Part shown: positions 16,291-26,014 of the stretch, piece after piece
Position numbering within the stretch: the first letter of the stretch is position 1
Layout: each line of letters begins with the position of its first letter
DNA from: Oscillospiraceae bacterium
Lineage (GTDB): Bacteria > Bacillota > Clostridia > Oscillospirales > Acutalibacteraceae
Assembly: GCA_902769255.1 (NCBI GenBank)
Contig: CACXOM010000007.1
Location: 1 to 61,812 of the forward strand
Reading direction: 5' to 3'
DNA length: 61,812 bases
Position numbers and translations under genes: made by a program
The notes under the pieces: model-generated
Seen by the model: only the letters and a program-made list of their open reading frames with translations
Databases searched by the model: none
Told to the model about the DNA's origin: nothing

Positions 16291-17563
16291 TAACATTCTT
16301 CTTTCGCTCGAATCGTTAAAAGCCAATAAATTGCGAGCAATTTTAACAATGCTTGGCATAATTATAGGCATAGGCTCGGTTATTACAATAAATACTGTCG
16401 GTGTTTCGCTTACAAGTACGGTCTCAAGCAGTATGCAGTCGCTTGGTGCTACTACAATTACTGTTCAACTTACCCAAAAAAACGAGGATGATGAAAACAC
16501 AAATCAAGATGTTAAAATAAGAAAATTTGCTGATAGCAAACCCAGTAAAAATGACTTAATTACCGATAAAATGCTTAGTGATTTTAAAAATGATTTTAAA
16601 GATAAAATACAGTATATCGAACTTTCTCGTTCAACAGGTACAGGCACTATAACAAATTTTGACGACAGTTCTTCAACAACTTCGGTAAACATTATCGGGG
16701 TAAATGATGATTATTTTAAAGCCGAAGAGGTTGAAGTTGTTTATGGCAGAGCAATAAAGAATAAACAAGACGGCAAAAAAGATATTTGCGTCGTTTCTGA
16801 TAAATTTGTTGAAGACGCTTTAGGGACAGACCCGAAAGATGTTATTGGCAAAACTGTTACAATTACTGTAAACGATATACCAAAAACTTATTATATAGCC
16901 GGCGTTTATGAATACGAACAGGAAACCGCTTCAACCGCCTCAAAACAAGAGGTAACAACTTCGTTTTACATTCCTATTGAATCAGCAAGAATTTTAAACG
17001 GTGAAGATGAAGGGTATCAATCTTTTAAAGTGGTTTCGGCCGCCGAAACCGATACTTCGGCATTTTTAACTACAATAGCCGATTATTTTGAAAATATTTA
17101 TAGCCGAAATGACAGTTGGACAGCATCGGCTTCATCACTTGAAAGCATGCTTTCAAAATTTACCGAAATAATGAATACAATTTCACTTGCAATTGCGGCA
17201 ATTGCAGCTATTTCATTGGTAGTCGGTGGAATTGGCGTTATGAACATTATGTTAGTTTCAATTACCGAAAGAACAAAAGAAATCGGTACTCGAAAAGCGC
17301 TTGGCGCAACAAATGCATCAATTCGCTGGCAATTTATCACCGAAGCGATGGTTATTTGTTTAATCGGCGGAATTATTGGCGTTATTTTCGGTGTTTCGCT
17401 TGGAACTGTTATAAGTAAAATAATAGGATTTAGCGCAAGCCCGAGTGTTTTTTCGATTGTTTTGGCGCTCTTGTTCTCGTTGTTTATCGGCATTGTTTTC
17501 GGTTATGCGCCTGCTAATAAAGCGGCTAAATTAAACCCGATTGATGCGCTTAGATATGAATAA
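16277..17563 (+). CDS. ABC transporter permease (MacB/FtsX family)
   Basis: 428 aa with the MacB layout: a helix after ESLKANKLRAILTMLGIIIG, a large extracellular MacB-core-like domain (about 50-295), then three C-terminal helices with VVGGIGVMNIMLVSITERTKEIGTRKALGA in between. Probably exports a peptide or antimicrobial compound; the substrate is not evident. ATG 16277 is preceded by GGGGGAAAG. With the two-part gene at 12864-13647 the operon contains a full permease and a reduced one. A terminator follows. Confidence 0.9.
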   Translation: MAFLDNILLSLESLKANKLRAILTMLGIIIGIGSVITINTVGVSLTSTVSSSMQSLGATTITVQLTQKNEDDENTNQDVKIRKFADSKPSKNDLITDKMLSDFKNDFKDKIQYIELSRSTGTGTITNFDDSSSTTSVNIIGVNDDYFKAEEVEVVYGRAIKNKQDGKKDICVVSDKFVEDALGTDPKDVIGKTVTITVNDIPKTYYIAGVYEYEQETASTASKQEVTTSFYIPIESARILNGEDEGYQSFKVVSAAETDTSAFLTTIADYFENIYSRNDSWTASASSLESMLSKFTEIMNTISLAIAAIAAISLVVGGIGVMNIMLVSITERTKEIGTRKALGATNASIRWQFITEAMVICLIGGIIGVIFGVSLGTVISKIIGFSASPSVFSIVLALLFSLFIGIVFGYAPANKAAKLNPIDALRYE

Positions 17564-17568
17564 TTTTA

Positions 17569-17607
17569 AAAAACAGGAATTAATTATTGCAATTATTCCT
17601 GTTTTTT
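17569..17607 (+). terminator. Terminator after the ABC operon
   Basis: AAAACAGGAATTAATT...AATTATTCCTGTTTTTT hairpin with T run. Confidence 0.85.
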
Positions 17608-17668
17608 AGTATAATGTGTTATAAGCGGTGCTTATATCTGTTCTCAAAAACATTAACAGCGCAAAATC

Positions 17669-17697
17669 TTGATTATGTTTTTTATATAATATATAAT
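17669..17697 (+). promoter_or_regulatory. Promoter for purA
   Basis: TTGATT, 17 bases, TATAAT, ending 33 bp before the ATG. The leader is too short for a purine riboswitch and none is seen. Confidence 0.55.
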
Positions 17698-17730
17698 AAG
17701 TATATAAATTATGAAAGGAAGTATATATTT

Positions 17731-19005
17731 ATGCTTACAGCGATTTCAGGAATTAACTGGGGAGATGAGGGAAAAGGTCGTATGGTTGACCTTTTGTCAG
17801 AAAATTATGATATTGTTTGCCGTTATCAAGGCGGTAACAACGCAGGTCATACAGTTATTAACGATTTAGGCGAATTTATTTTAAACTTATTGCCATCAGG
17901 CATTTTGCGTGAAGATGTTGTCAATGTTATGGGTAGCGGTATGGTTATTGACATTGAGCATTTGTCAAAAGAGGTTGCAAACCTTAAAAAATCAGGCGTT
18001 AAAATTTCGCCCGAAAACTTAAAAATCAGCAACCGTGCTATTATTACAATGCCTTACCATGTAATGCAAGACTGTCTTGAAGAAGAGCGTCTTGCCGATG
18101 CAAAATACGGCTCAACACGCAGAGGTATCGCCCCTGTTTATGGTGATAAATATCTTAAAAAAGGTATTAGAATGGGCGACCTTTTCCACAAAGAAGCCTT
18201 GAAAAAAAGACTTGAGGGTATTGTTGAGTGGAAAAACCTTACTTTAAAAGGTGTTTATGACGCAAAACCTGTTACTGTCGATGAAATGTACGATTGGCTT
18301 ATGAAATTCGGCGAACAGTTTTTACCTTTTGTTACTGATACAGGACTTTTCCTTACCGAAGCGTTAAAACAAAACAAAAAAGTTATGTTTGAGGCTCAAC
18401 TTGGCGCACTTCGTGATATTGATTTCGGTATTTATCCTTTCACTTCGTCTTCGCCGACAATTGCGGCTTACGGCCCTATCGGCGCAGGCATTCCGGGTAA
18501 AAGATTAGACCTTTCAATCGGTATTATGAAAGCTTATTCAACCTGTGTTGGCGAGGGTCCTTTCACTTGCGAAATGTTCGGCGATGAGGCTGAAGAACTC
18601 CGTCAAGCAGGCGGTGAATACGGTGCCGCAACAGGTAGACCAAGAAGAGTAGGTCCTTTTGATGTTGTTGCTTCAAAATACGGCGTTATGGTGCAAGGTT
18701 CTGATTGTCTTGCAATTACAAAAATGGACGTTTTATCTTATCTTGATAAAATTCCTGTTTGCGTGGCTTATGAAGTAAACGGTGAGCGTGTTGATTATTT
18801 CCCATATGGTGAGGAACTTGAAATCGCAAAACCGATTATTGAATATGTTGACGGCTGGAAATGTGATATCAACAAATGCAGAACAGTTGAAGATTTGCCA
18901 AAAGCCGCTTATGACTATGTTAAATATATTGAAAAAGCAGTAGGTTGCCCGATTAAATATATTTCAGTCGGTGCAGCAAGAGAAGATTATATTGAAGTAA
19001 AATAA
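17731..19005 (+). CDS. purA: Adenylosuccinate synthase
   Basis: 424 aa. Joins IMP and aspartate with GTP to give adenylosuccinate, the first step to AMP. Landmarks: N-terminal GINWGDEGKGRMVD (P-loop with catalytic Asp), GGNNAGHTV, GSTRRGIAP, FEAQLGALRDIDFG, TGRPRRVGPFD. The ATG at 17731 follows GAAAGGAAG. Isolated housekeeping gene between the ABC operon and the polysaccharide locus. Confidence 0.95.
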   Translation: MLTAISGINWGDEGKGRMVDLLSENYDIVCRYQGGNNAGHTVINDLGEFILNLLPSGILREDVVNVMGSGMVIDIEHLSKEVANLKKSGVKISPENLKISNRAIITMPYHVMQDCLEEERLADAKYGSTRRGIAPVYGDKYLKKGIRMGDLFHKEALKKRLEGIVEWKNLTLKGVYDAKPVTVDEMYDWLMKFGEQFLPFVTDTGLFLTEALKQNKKVMFEAQLGALRDIDFGIYPFTSSSPTIAAYGPIGAGIPGKRLDLSIGIMKAYSTCVGEGPFTCEMFGDEAEELRQAGGEYGAATGRPRRVGPFDVVASKYGVMVQGSDCLAITKMDVLSYLDKIPVCVAYEVNGERVDYFPYGEELEIAKPIIEYVDGWKCDINKCRTVEDLPKAAYDYVKYIEKAVGCPIKYISVGAAREDYIEVK

Positions 19006-19013
19006 AAATAGAT

Positions 19014-19049
19014 AAAAAACCTTTCAAGTTAATCTTGAAAGGTTTTTTA
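19014..19049 (+). terminator. Terminator after purA
   Basis: AAAAAACCTTTCAAG/CTTGAAAGGTTTTTT. The same CCTTTCAAG stem is reused at 21898 and 30579. Confidence 0.9.
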
Positions 19050-19124
19050 GTATTGAAATTTTTTGTAATATATATATAATGGTAATAATGATAGTATCTT
19101 TATTAAATTATGGGGTGTAATAAT

Positions 19125-21881
19125 ATGATAAAACTTAGGATTTTTAATAGTTTTATGGTTTTTTGTTTGATTTTGAGCGGATTTAGAGTTACTTCTTCTG
19201 CTGAGACAATAAGGGAAAACTCATTATTTGAAGTTTTGCCTTATAAAGAAATTAAATATGTAAAAAGCAGCGGTATTGTTTCGGGAATTTCGCCAAAAAC
19301 CGATTTAAACGATGTTTTAAGAGTTTTTAAAAACAGCGATGATATTTTAGTTTATGACGCCGTTGATAATCAAATCAAAAAAGGCTGTGTCGGCACAGGT
19401 TGGAAATTTGTTGATAGGAATACAAATGAAACTGCGACAGCCTTGATTTGTGGCGATATAAACGGTGATGGTAAGATTGATTTAATAGATTTTGTTATTA
19501 TGAGAAAGTATTTGGCAAATATTGTTTCGCTTGACAATTTACAGTTGAAATCAATTGATATTAACGGTGATAACACATTTGATATAAAAGATATATTGAA
19601 AATGTGCAATTATCTTATTAAGCAAACCGAAATTCGTAACAGTTCATATTATTATGTTTCCAAAAACGGCAGTGATGATAATGAGGGAAGTATAAAATCA
19701 CCGTTTTTATCAATTCAAAAAGCTGCCGAAGTTATGAGTGCGGGCGATACCTGTTTTATAAAAGAAGGAGTTTATCGCGAAACGGTAACTCCGAAAAATC
19801 AGGGTGAAGAGGGTGCTCCTGTTTCGTTTTTGCCTTACGAAAACGATAAAGTCACAATAAGCGGAACCGAAACAATTAACAGTGAATGGACCGAGTATAA
19901 AAACGGAATTTATAAAACAAATTGTCATATTTGGCGAAGAACGGAAAATCAAATTTTTGTTAACGGTGAGATGGCTCAAATAGCGCGGTATCCTAACAAA
20001 ACAAACAGCAATCCTATTGATGTCGGAAAGGTTTTATCTGCCGATACTGCCGACGCTGAACATATTGAGGATTCAGATTTAACTGCCAAAACAGACTTTT
20101 TTAAAGGGGCAAAAATATTTATTGAGGGTACTTCTCATTATATTTACTACTCTTCAGATGTAACATCGTCAAAAAACGGTTGTTTGTCATTTTCATCTGT
20201 AATAGGCGGTTGGGACGCGCCTACAAGCAACAGCAACTATTATTTATATAATTCGCTTAATTTGCTTGATTATGAAAATGAGTGGTATTATGACGGCAAC
20301 GGAACGCTTTACTACAAACCGCAAGACAATGTCAACCCCAACGATTTAAGTTTTGAATATTCGGTCAGACCTGAGGCGTTTGATGTTCGCGATAAAGCGT
20401 ATATCACTGTAAAAGGTCTTGAAATATTCGGCGCAAATGTTAAAACAAATTCAGGCAGTACAAATCTAAATCTTGATAATGACAGAATTTTGTATTATTA
20501 CCATACAATGCTTTCACGGGTTTACCCTTGGGAAGCAGAATGGTACGGAATTGAGTTATGGGGTAAAAACTCGGTCGTTCGCAATTGTGAAATAGGTTTT
20601 GGCGCAGAAGGCGGTGTTGAAATTTATGCCGATAATTGCTCGGTTGTTAACAACTACATTCACGATATAAACTATATTAATTCAAATGCCGCAGCAGTTG
20701 AGCCGAAATATTGCAAAAACACGCTGATATCTCATAATACAATAGATAATGTCGCGCGTTCTGCAATTATATTGGCCTGTAAAAATATGCGAGTTTCTTA
20801 CAATAAAATCAGTAATTGCGCAGTTAATTGTTATGATGTTTCAGGTATAGGTTCTTACAAAATAGATGCTGAAAACACAGTAGAAGTTGACCATAATTTA
20901 ATATATAATTGTAACAACAAACATGATTTTGTTGCCTATTATCTTGATAATGGAAGTCTACGCTTCTTAGTACATCATAATGTTTGTTATAATGTAGACT
21001 TAGCAATGATTTTAAATAATCCGTCCTACGAAAACAAAATTTACAATAATACTTTTTTATCCGATAAGCCGATTGTTACAGGTAATTTGCAAAATCCGTT
21101 TGAAGAAAATGCTTTTGTAGGCGCTGTTTGGACCGGCGACCAATTTTATAATAACATTTTGCCGAGTTTGTATTACGGCGAAGGCGCTTATTACTCAAAC
21201 AATCTGTTAAGCACAAATACTGCTTTAAAACTGAATAAGGATTGCACCTTGCAAGCAGACTCGCTTGCTATTGATAAAGGAATTAATCTTCCGATAGAGC
21301 AAGAAATAAGCGGAAATGCAGTAGATATAGGTGCTTATGAGTACGGTAAAGAAAAATGGACAGCAGGACAAAACACAAGAGAAAACAGCACCGAGTTTTC
21401 ATTATCGCAAGTAGATACCTCGTTTACACCGACAACCGCTAAACCGTTCTTGGAAATGGTTAACGCTAACGGCACAGATTTAGTATCAGAACCGGGATTC
21501 GAGAGCGATACGGTAGGTTTTGGCGGATTTAATTACTCAAGAATTAATTCAGATGTTTCAAGTGGCGAATATGCAATGAAAATCCAAAACGGTTGGATTG
21601 AAAAAATTGTTGATGTAACCGGTGGGCAAATGTATTATTACAAAGGTGATATAAAACTTCAGAATTTCGGAACTGTTTCGGAATTTGGTGTACATTTTAT
21701 GGATAACAACTATAACATTTTAAAGCAAGGCGCGTTTATGGTAAGTGCTACAGAATATAAAAATTTTGAAACTGTATTCAGTGTTCCTGAAAATTGTACA
21801 AAAATGAGAATTTTTGTTGCGGGTTGGGGCGATAATTCAGTAGTCTTTGCCGATAATATTCAATGTACTTTAATAAGTTAG
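19125..21881 (+). CDS. Secreted dockerin-containing right-handed beta-helix protein
   Basis: 918 aa. Signal peptide to about residue 26; a small domain (IVSGISPKTDLNDVLRVF ... VGTGWKF) often seen beside dockerins; an internal type I dockerin (about 105-165) with two calcium repeats, GDINGDGKIDLIDFVIMRKYL and DINGDNTFDIKDILKMCNYL; then a DUF1565/pectate-lyase-like beta-helix (about 170-740, starting YYVSKNGSDDNEGS...SIQKAAEVMSAGDTC); and a C-terminal CBM-like module (about 785-918). It probably acts on a plant or host glycan and may dock to a cohesin, though none is in the window. Dockerins are more often terminal than internal. ATG 19125 follows GGGGTG; ATG 19110 overlaps it. Confidence 0.85.
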   Translation: MIKLRIFNSFMVFCLILSGFRVTSSAETIRENSLFEVLPYKEIKYVKSSGIVSGISPKTDLNDVLRVFKNSDDILVYDAVDNQIKKGCVGTGWKFVDRNTNETATALICGDINGDGKIDLIDFVIMRKYLANIVSLDNLQLKSIDINGDNTFDIKDILKMCNYLIKQTEIRNSSYYYVSKNGSDDNEGSIKSPFLSIQKAAEVMSAGDTCFIKEGVYRETVTPKNQGEEGAPVSFLPYENDKVTISGTETINSEWTEYKNGIYKTNCHIWRRTENQIFVNGEMAQIARYPNKTNSNPIDVGKVLSADTADAEHIEDSDLTAKTDFFKGAKIFIEGTSHYIYYSSDVTSSKNGCLSFSSVIGGWDAPTSNSNYYLYNSLNLLDYENEWYYDGNGTLYYKPQDNVNPNDLSFEYSVRPEAFDVRDKAYITVKGLEIFGANVKTNSGSTNLNLDNDRILYYYHTMLSRVYPWEAEWYGIELWGKNSVVRNCEIGFGAEGGVEIYADNCSVVNNYIHDINYINSNAAAVEPKYCKNTLISHNTIDNVARSAIILACKNMRVSYNKISNCAVNCYDVSGIGSYKIDAENTVEVDHNLIYNCNNKHDFVAYYLDNGSLRFLVHHNVCYNVDLAMILNNPSYENKIYNNTFLSDKPIVTGNLQNPFEENAFVGAVWTGDQFYNNILPSLYYGEGAYYSNNLLSTNTALKLNKDCTLQADSLAIDKGINLPIEQEISGNAVDIGAYEYGKEKWTAGQNTRENSTEFSLSQVDTSFTPTTAKPFLEMVNANGTDLVSEPGFESDTVGFGGFNYSRINSDVSSGEYAMKIQNGWIEKIVDVTGGQMYYYKGDIKLQNFGTVSEFGVHFMDNNYNILKQGAFMVSATEYKNFETVFSVPENCTKMRIFVAGWGDNSVVFADNIQCTLIS

Positions 21882-21897
21882 AAAATTTCAGAAAAGT

Positions 21898-21936
21898 AAA
21901 AAGCCTTTCAAGTATAAAAACTTGAAAGGCTTTTTT
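21898..21936. terminator. Bidirectional terminator between convergent genes
   Basis: Sixteen-base-pair stem AAAAAGCCTTTCAAGT/ACTTGAAAGGCTTTTT, A-rich on one side and T-rich on the other, so it works both ways. Confidence 0.88.
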
Positions 21937-21984
21937 ACTGTATATAAAATATTTCCCACTTTTTGTGTATTTCTCTAAATTTAT

Positions 21985-23559
21985 TTATGTTGTGTATGCA
22001 TTACCCTCGGCCCAAGCATCAATCAACGCTTTTGTTGTATCATCAAGTGCGTTGTATTTATCATCATCGCCTTTAAAAGCGTTTGCAATAAACGAAAGCG
22101 AACGGGTGTTGTTTGCAATATCGCCGTTTGCATAATCGGCATAAGTGATTGTTGTTTCGCCCTCTTTTGTAACTTTTACATAAGCACGGCCTACAAAATC
22201 TCTTGTAATGTTGTTATCTCTTATTGAAACCAAAGAGCCTGCTATTTGCCCTTTTACACCGTTGTACCAATCGGCTGAATTATAAGGAACATTTACAAAT
22301 TTAGTTGTTGCTAAATCAAATGTAAGTTCTTGCCCTTTTAATAAATCAATCGGTGCAATAAGAGTGCCGTATTCAACCGTTGCGCCCGACTCTTTAAGGT
22401 CGCTTATTTTATCTGCATCAAGCATTGTTATAAACCGAATACCTTTTTGCTCGTTTAGCCTTATCGAAGCGCCGTTTTCCATTACCGATGAAACTTCGGG
22501 TGATACAGTTGTGTCAAAAAGTTCAAGCACTTTTAAATTTAACTGAACTATATACAATCCGCCTGACGATACTGCCTCAAAATTAACATTAACTTTTCCT
22601 GTTTGAGATACAGTAACGCTGTTAAACAAATCAAATGTTTTTGATTTTGCAAAAGTCGTATTAGAGTTAAATGTAACTGTTTGGTCGCACATAGTAATAT
22701 CAAACAACGCTCTTCCGCTTTTTTCTGACCTTGCGTCAATGCTGACTTTATATTTTCCGGCGGGAATAGAGTTTTTGGTGGTAAATGCTACAGAGTTACC
22801 CTCAACAATATTAAGCGCCCTGTAATAATAGATATTGCCATCATTAAAACGCCCGCCTGTCATACCGTTTTCAACATCGGTAAAATCGCAGTCTTTCGGG
22901 TTAAATTTTAAACTGATTGTGTCGCCAACCGAGTATTGATTGCCCGTTTGTTCGGTCGGCTCGCTACTCGATGTTTCGGTCGGTGTGGTGCTTGTTGGCT
23001 TTGTAGTTGCTGATGACGATGTTTCCTGCGGTTCAAAACTATCATCGCTTATTGTTACAGTTGCGGTGCTGTCATCATTTTTCACCAAAACTAAAGAGTA
23101 CAACTGCCCGTTATTGCCCGAGTTTGTTGCGCTCGCTTCAACTACAAGATTATGAGCGCCGTTTTTAATATCAATCGTTCCAATATAAGCCGAAGTTGCG
23201 CCGGCATATTCTCTATTATATTTATCTTTTTTATAATCCGAAAGTTTAAGTTCCGTTCCGATACTAACGCCGTTTACCGCAAATTTATAATCTTTACTGC
23301 CTAAATGCGTAAGGCCGGTTACATATAAATCATATTTGCCTTCGGGTTGTTTTTCTTTAGTTGTAATTTTGCCGTAGTCGCCGACTTTGCAAACCTTGCC
23401 GTTTGTGCGAAAAGGTGCCGCCCAAGTAACAGATTGCTGTGCGCCCGAACTTAATTCGCAAGAGTTATAAAGATTGATTATGTTAATATCAGAATAAGCA
23501 TTTGATGCTTGTGAATAATAAGAAATATCTTGGTCAAGGTCGTTTAGTTGCGGAAAACC
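21985..23559 (-). pseudogene. 3' remnant of a secreted GH16-type multi-module gene
   Basis: Open frame of 525 codons with no start: the N-terminal signal peptide and catalytic domain are missing. What remains aligns, module by module, with residues 513 onward of the gene at 30728: GFPQLNDLDQDISYYSQASN, then the beta-sandwich module around KYDLYVTGL...KDKYNREYAGATSAYIG, a Ser/Thr/Glu linker, the CDFTDVENGMTG module and the shared C-terminal domain ending ALIDAWAEGNAYTT. Similarity stops abruptly at 23560. Only TTG at 23103 could serve as an internal start, without a signal peptide. The rest is well preserved, so the loss is recent or an assembly artefact. Confidence 0.85.
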
Positions 23560-23700
23560 GATAAATCGCTAATAAAAATCGCACAATTAAGCGGATTTCA
23601 GTCATATTCAAGTTTTTTCCGTGCTTATAAAGCAAAATACGGCATATCGCCTGTTCAAACCAAAAACCCGAAGCAGTTTTATTGGCCGTTAGATAATTAA
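23560..23700 (+). pseudogene. 3' remnant of an AraC-family regulator
   Basis: 46 codons then TAA. They encode the last helix-turn-helix and tail of an AraC protein: SLIKIAQLSGFQSYSSFFRA then YKAKYGISPVQTK. No start and no upstream half. It begins exactly where the minus-strand GH16-type remnant breaks off, so the 5' ends of two divergent genes and their shared promoter were removed together. It is not a copy of the intact AraC gene next door, whose corresponding region reads SLEDVAKDNGYNTYSTFYRL. Confidence 0.85.
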
Positions 23701-23736
23701 AAAAGCAGTTGCAAAACACAGCAACTGCTTTTTTGT
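23699..23736. terminator. Bidirectional terminator
   Basis: AAAAGCAGTTGC/GCAACTGCTTTT with loop AAAACACA, between the AraC remnant and the convergent intact AraC gene. Confidence 0.88.
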
Positions 23737-24584
23737 TATTTTTTTTCTTTTTCTTTTTTCTTTTTCAAGGCGTTGTTTCTGTATTCGTTAGGCGTTATGC
23801 CAAATTCTTTTTTAAACAGCCTGTAAAAAGTTGAATAAGTGTTATAACCGTTGTCTTTTGCAACATCTTCAAGCGAATGATAATTCAGCGCAACAGAGTA
23901 ACGAGCCCTTGTTAAGCGTTTTTTGGTAAGCCATTCGTGAAAAGTCATATTATTAATTCGCAAAACTGTATCAGAAATACATCTTTGAGAAACAAAAGTT
24001 GCGTCAGACACCATTTTAATTGTAATTTTCTCGCTTATATGCGAATCAACATAATTTGCAATCTTAACATAATTCGGCTCTTTTGCAGGTTTTACTATTA
24101 AGTTTTTGTTTTGATAATAATTATTAATTTCGCACAAAACATTTAAAACGCCTCTTACTATATAAATTCGGCTCGTGCGGTTTTTGAGCGCATAAATAAC
24201 GCTGTTTATAGCATAGTTAAACGCCTCTTGGTTGGTGTTGATGTTAAATATTTTAATTCTGTCTTTAATGTAAAAAGGATTTAAAATATCAAACTCGCTG
24301 TCAATATAATGAAATAATTTAGGGTAAAATCTAATCTCAATCGCTCTCATATTTTCAGAGTTATATTTTACATAATATCTTTCTTTTTTATTCGCGAAAA
24401 AAATGTTATTTGACTTTAAAAAATGTATTTTATCGGCATATTCAATCTCAACTCTGCCCGAAATGCAAACAATAATTACAAAAACATCATTATTTATTCC
24501 GTCAAAAACTGTGTTTTTATCTTCATCGGTAATATATTTTATCATTAAATCGTGTTGAATGAATTTTAATGGTTCACTATTCAT
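23736..24584 (-). CDS. AraC-family transcriptional activator of the secreted-glycanase genes
   Basis: 282 aa. The N-terminal 150 residues look like a cupin-type sensor (VFVIIVCISGRVEIEYADK, FYPKLFHYIDSEF). The C-terminal 100 residues carry two helix-turn-helix units (ISEKITIKMVSDATFVSQRC and HSLEDVAKDNGYNTYSTFYR) ending FKKEFGITPNEYR, then a Lys/Glu-rich tail. AGGAGT precedes the ATG. It is divergent from the secreted gene at 24762, and the 22-bp-spaced direct repeats before 24762, 26121 and 30728 have the spacing expected for AraC dimers, so control of all three is a strong inference. The ligand is unknown; a sugar is likely. Confidence 0.88.
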   Translation of the reverse strand: MNSEPLKFIQHDLMIKYITDEDKNTVFDGINNDVFVIIVCISGRVEIEYADKIHFLKSNNIFFANKKERYYVKYNSENMRAIEIRFYPKLFHYIDSEFDILNPFYIKDRIKIFNINTNQEAFNYAINSVIYALKNRTSRIYIVRGVLNVLCEINNYYQNKNLIVKPAKEPNYVKIANYVDSHISEKITIKMVSDATFVSQRCISDTVLRINNMTFHEWLTKKRLTRARYSVALNYHSLEDVAKDNGYNTYSTFYRLFKKEFGITPNEYRNNALKKKKEKEKK

Positions 24585-24633
24585 AAAAAAATACTCCTAC
24601 TCTATTCTTTTTATACAATTATAACATACACTT

Positions 24634-24697
24634 GCCGAATTTGCAATATATTTATACCGAATTTGCAATTGTTTTTTACATTTACATATTATATAAT
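24634..24697 (+). promoter_or_regulatory. AraC-type direct repeats and promoter of the gene at 24762
   Basis: GCCGAATTTGCAAT (24634-24647) and ACCGAATTTGCAAT (24656-24669) are 22 bp apart. The last T of the second is the first base of the -35 box TTGTTT, followed by 17 bases and TATAAT at 24692-24697. Typical of activator sites that contact RNA polymerase at the -35 region. Confidence 0.82.
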
Positions 24698-24761
24698 GAA
24701 GATACAAGGTAAAACGAATTGCTTTGGTACATTTTTTTAATAAAAAGGAGTGTGTTTTTTA

Positions 24762-25949
24762 ATGAAAAAGATTCTTTCAATTTTGTTATCAGTCGCTATT
24801 CTGTTAACAATGGCGTCCGTAATAGCGGTTACTTCCAGCGCTGAAGTGGGCTGGCATGTTTTGTATGACTGGGAAGATGAAGGAGGCGGCCACGCCGGTT
24901 ACGTTTCAAATGTTGAAAACGACAAAGGTGCGCTAAAATCAATTACTTTGCAACATCTTGATTCTAACAGTTATAACAAAAACAATCAATACACATTGTT
25001 AGAAGGCAGTACAAAAGCAGCAATGTTTTATAATGATAAAACATTTGACCCTGAATGTACAATGAGACCTGAAAACGGTAGTACTCCGGGTACAATTTCT
25101 TTGCCTAAATTAGAGGGTGCAACAGGCCTTAGAGCAAATTTACACATAAAAACCATCGCTTCAAGTTATAATGTTGGTATGTCTATCGGCTTTGTTATGG
25201 ATAATACTCCTTATTATCTTCATTTAACTCCTGCTGAATGGACAACTGCAAATTGGTTTGAGTTTGTAGGCAAAACCTACACAGAATTAGGTACCGACAA
25301 TACTTATACTCTTACCGCTGCCGATGTTCCAAGTATTACTGCTATTGCAGGTTGGGTTTACACAACCGGTTGGCATGGCATTCTTGTTGATAATGTTGAA
25401 TATTACGGCGAATTACCGACAGAACCATCAACTGAGCCTTCGACTGAGCCATCAACCGAGCCTTCGACTGAGCCATCAACCGAGCCTCCGACAGAGCCGA
25501 CTGACCCGTCAACCGAGCCTCCGACAGAGCCGACTGACCCGTCAACCGAACCGACTACTGAACCTACTGACCCTATAACTCAACCGCCTACAGTTACTAC
25601 AACTCAAGCTCCTACTGTTATAAAACCTAAAGCTAAACCTACAACCACAACTAAAAAGGTTGTTAAAAAAGTTAAACTTTCAAAACCTGTAATTAAAGTA
25701 ACAGCAGGCAAGAAAAAACTTACCGTTACAATTACAAAAGTTAAAAACGCTAAAAAATATAAGATTTATTACAAACTAAAATTCGCTAAAAAATGGAAAG
25801 TTATTACCATTAAAGCGAACAGTAAAAAATCAATTAAAAAAGTTATTAAAAAGCTTAAAAAAGGTAAAAAATATCAAGTTAAAGTAATAGCACTTAACGG
25901 TAAAGTTAAAAGTAAAGCAAGCAAAGTTATAACTAAAAAAGTTAAATAA
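24762..25949 (+). CDS. Secreted protein: glycan-binding-like module, TEPS repeats and basic Fn3-like tail
   Basis: 395 aa. Signal peptide (MKKILSILLSVAILLTMASV... to about 27); a roughly 185-residue module WHVLYDWEDEG...GWHGILVDNVEYYG, also present in the two giant proteins downstream and in need of a family name; a 65-residue Thr/Glu/Pro/Ser repeat linker; and a Lys-rich Fn3-like C-terminal domain (KPVIKVTAGKKKLTVTITKV...). The basic tail could bind an acidic wall polymer. No enzyme motif. AAAGGAG lies 11 bases before ATG 24762; GTG 24750 is inside that site. First of three genes with AraC-type repeats. Confidence 0.8.
   Translation: MKKILSILLSVAILLTMASVIAVTSSAEVGWHVLYDWEDEGGGHAGYVSNVENDKGALKSITLQHLDSNSYNKNNQYTLLEGSTKAAMFYNDKTFDPECTMRPENGSTPGTISLPKLEGATGLRANLHIKTIASSYNVGMSIGFVMDNTPYYLHLTPAEWTTANWFEFVGKTYTELGTDNTYTLTAADVPSITAIAGWVYTTGWHGILVDNVEYYGELPTEPSTEPSTEPSTEPSTEPSTEPPTEPTDPSTEPPTEPTDPSTEPTTEPTDPITQPPTVTTTQAPTVIKPKAKPTTTTKKVVKKVKLSKPVIKVTAGKKKLTVTITKVKNAKKYKIYYKLKFAKKWKVITIKANSKKSIKKVIKKLKKGKKYQVKVIALNGKVKSKASKVITKKVK
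25421..25560 (+). repeat. In-frame tandem repeats encoding TEPS/TEPPTEPTDPS linkers
   Basis: A unit coding T-E-P-S-T-E-P-S occurs about two and a half times, followed by two copies of a 33-bp unit coding T-E-P-P-T-E-P-T-D-P-S. Near-identical copies at DNA level suggest slippage-driven length variation of a surface linker. Confidence 0.8.
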
Positions 25950-25958
25950 CAAAACTTA

Positions 25959-25993
25959 AAATAATCGGCGTTTTAAAGCGCCGATTATTTTTT
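25959..25993 (+). terminator. Terminator after the TEPS-repeat gene
   Basis: AATAATCGGCG/CGCCGATTATT with following T run. Confidence 0.85.
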
Positions 25994-26014
25994 ATGCAAT
26001 TACAACAGAAACCT

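Noticed and set aside
17610-17730. Purine riboswitch before purA
   Set aside because: The promoter ends 33 bp before the start codon, leaving no room for an aptamer.
24700-24760. GTG at 24750 as start of the TEPS-repeat protein
   Set aside because: It lies within the ribosome binding site of the ATG at 24762, and the signal peptide begins cleanly at the latter.
25421-25560. CRISPR-like or other non-coding repeat array
   Set aside because: The repeats are direct, abutting, a multiple of three and in frame with a secreted protein; they encode a Thr/Glu/Pro/Ser linker. No spacers.
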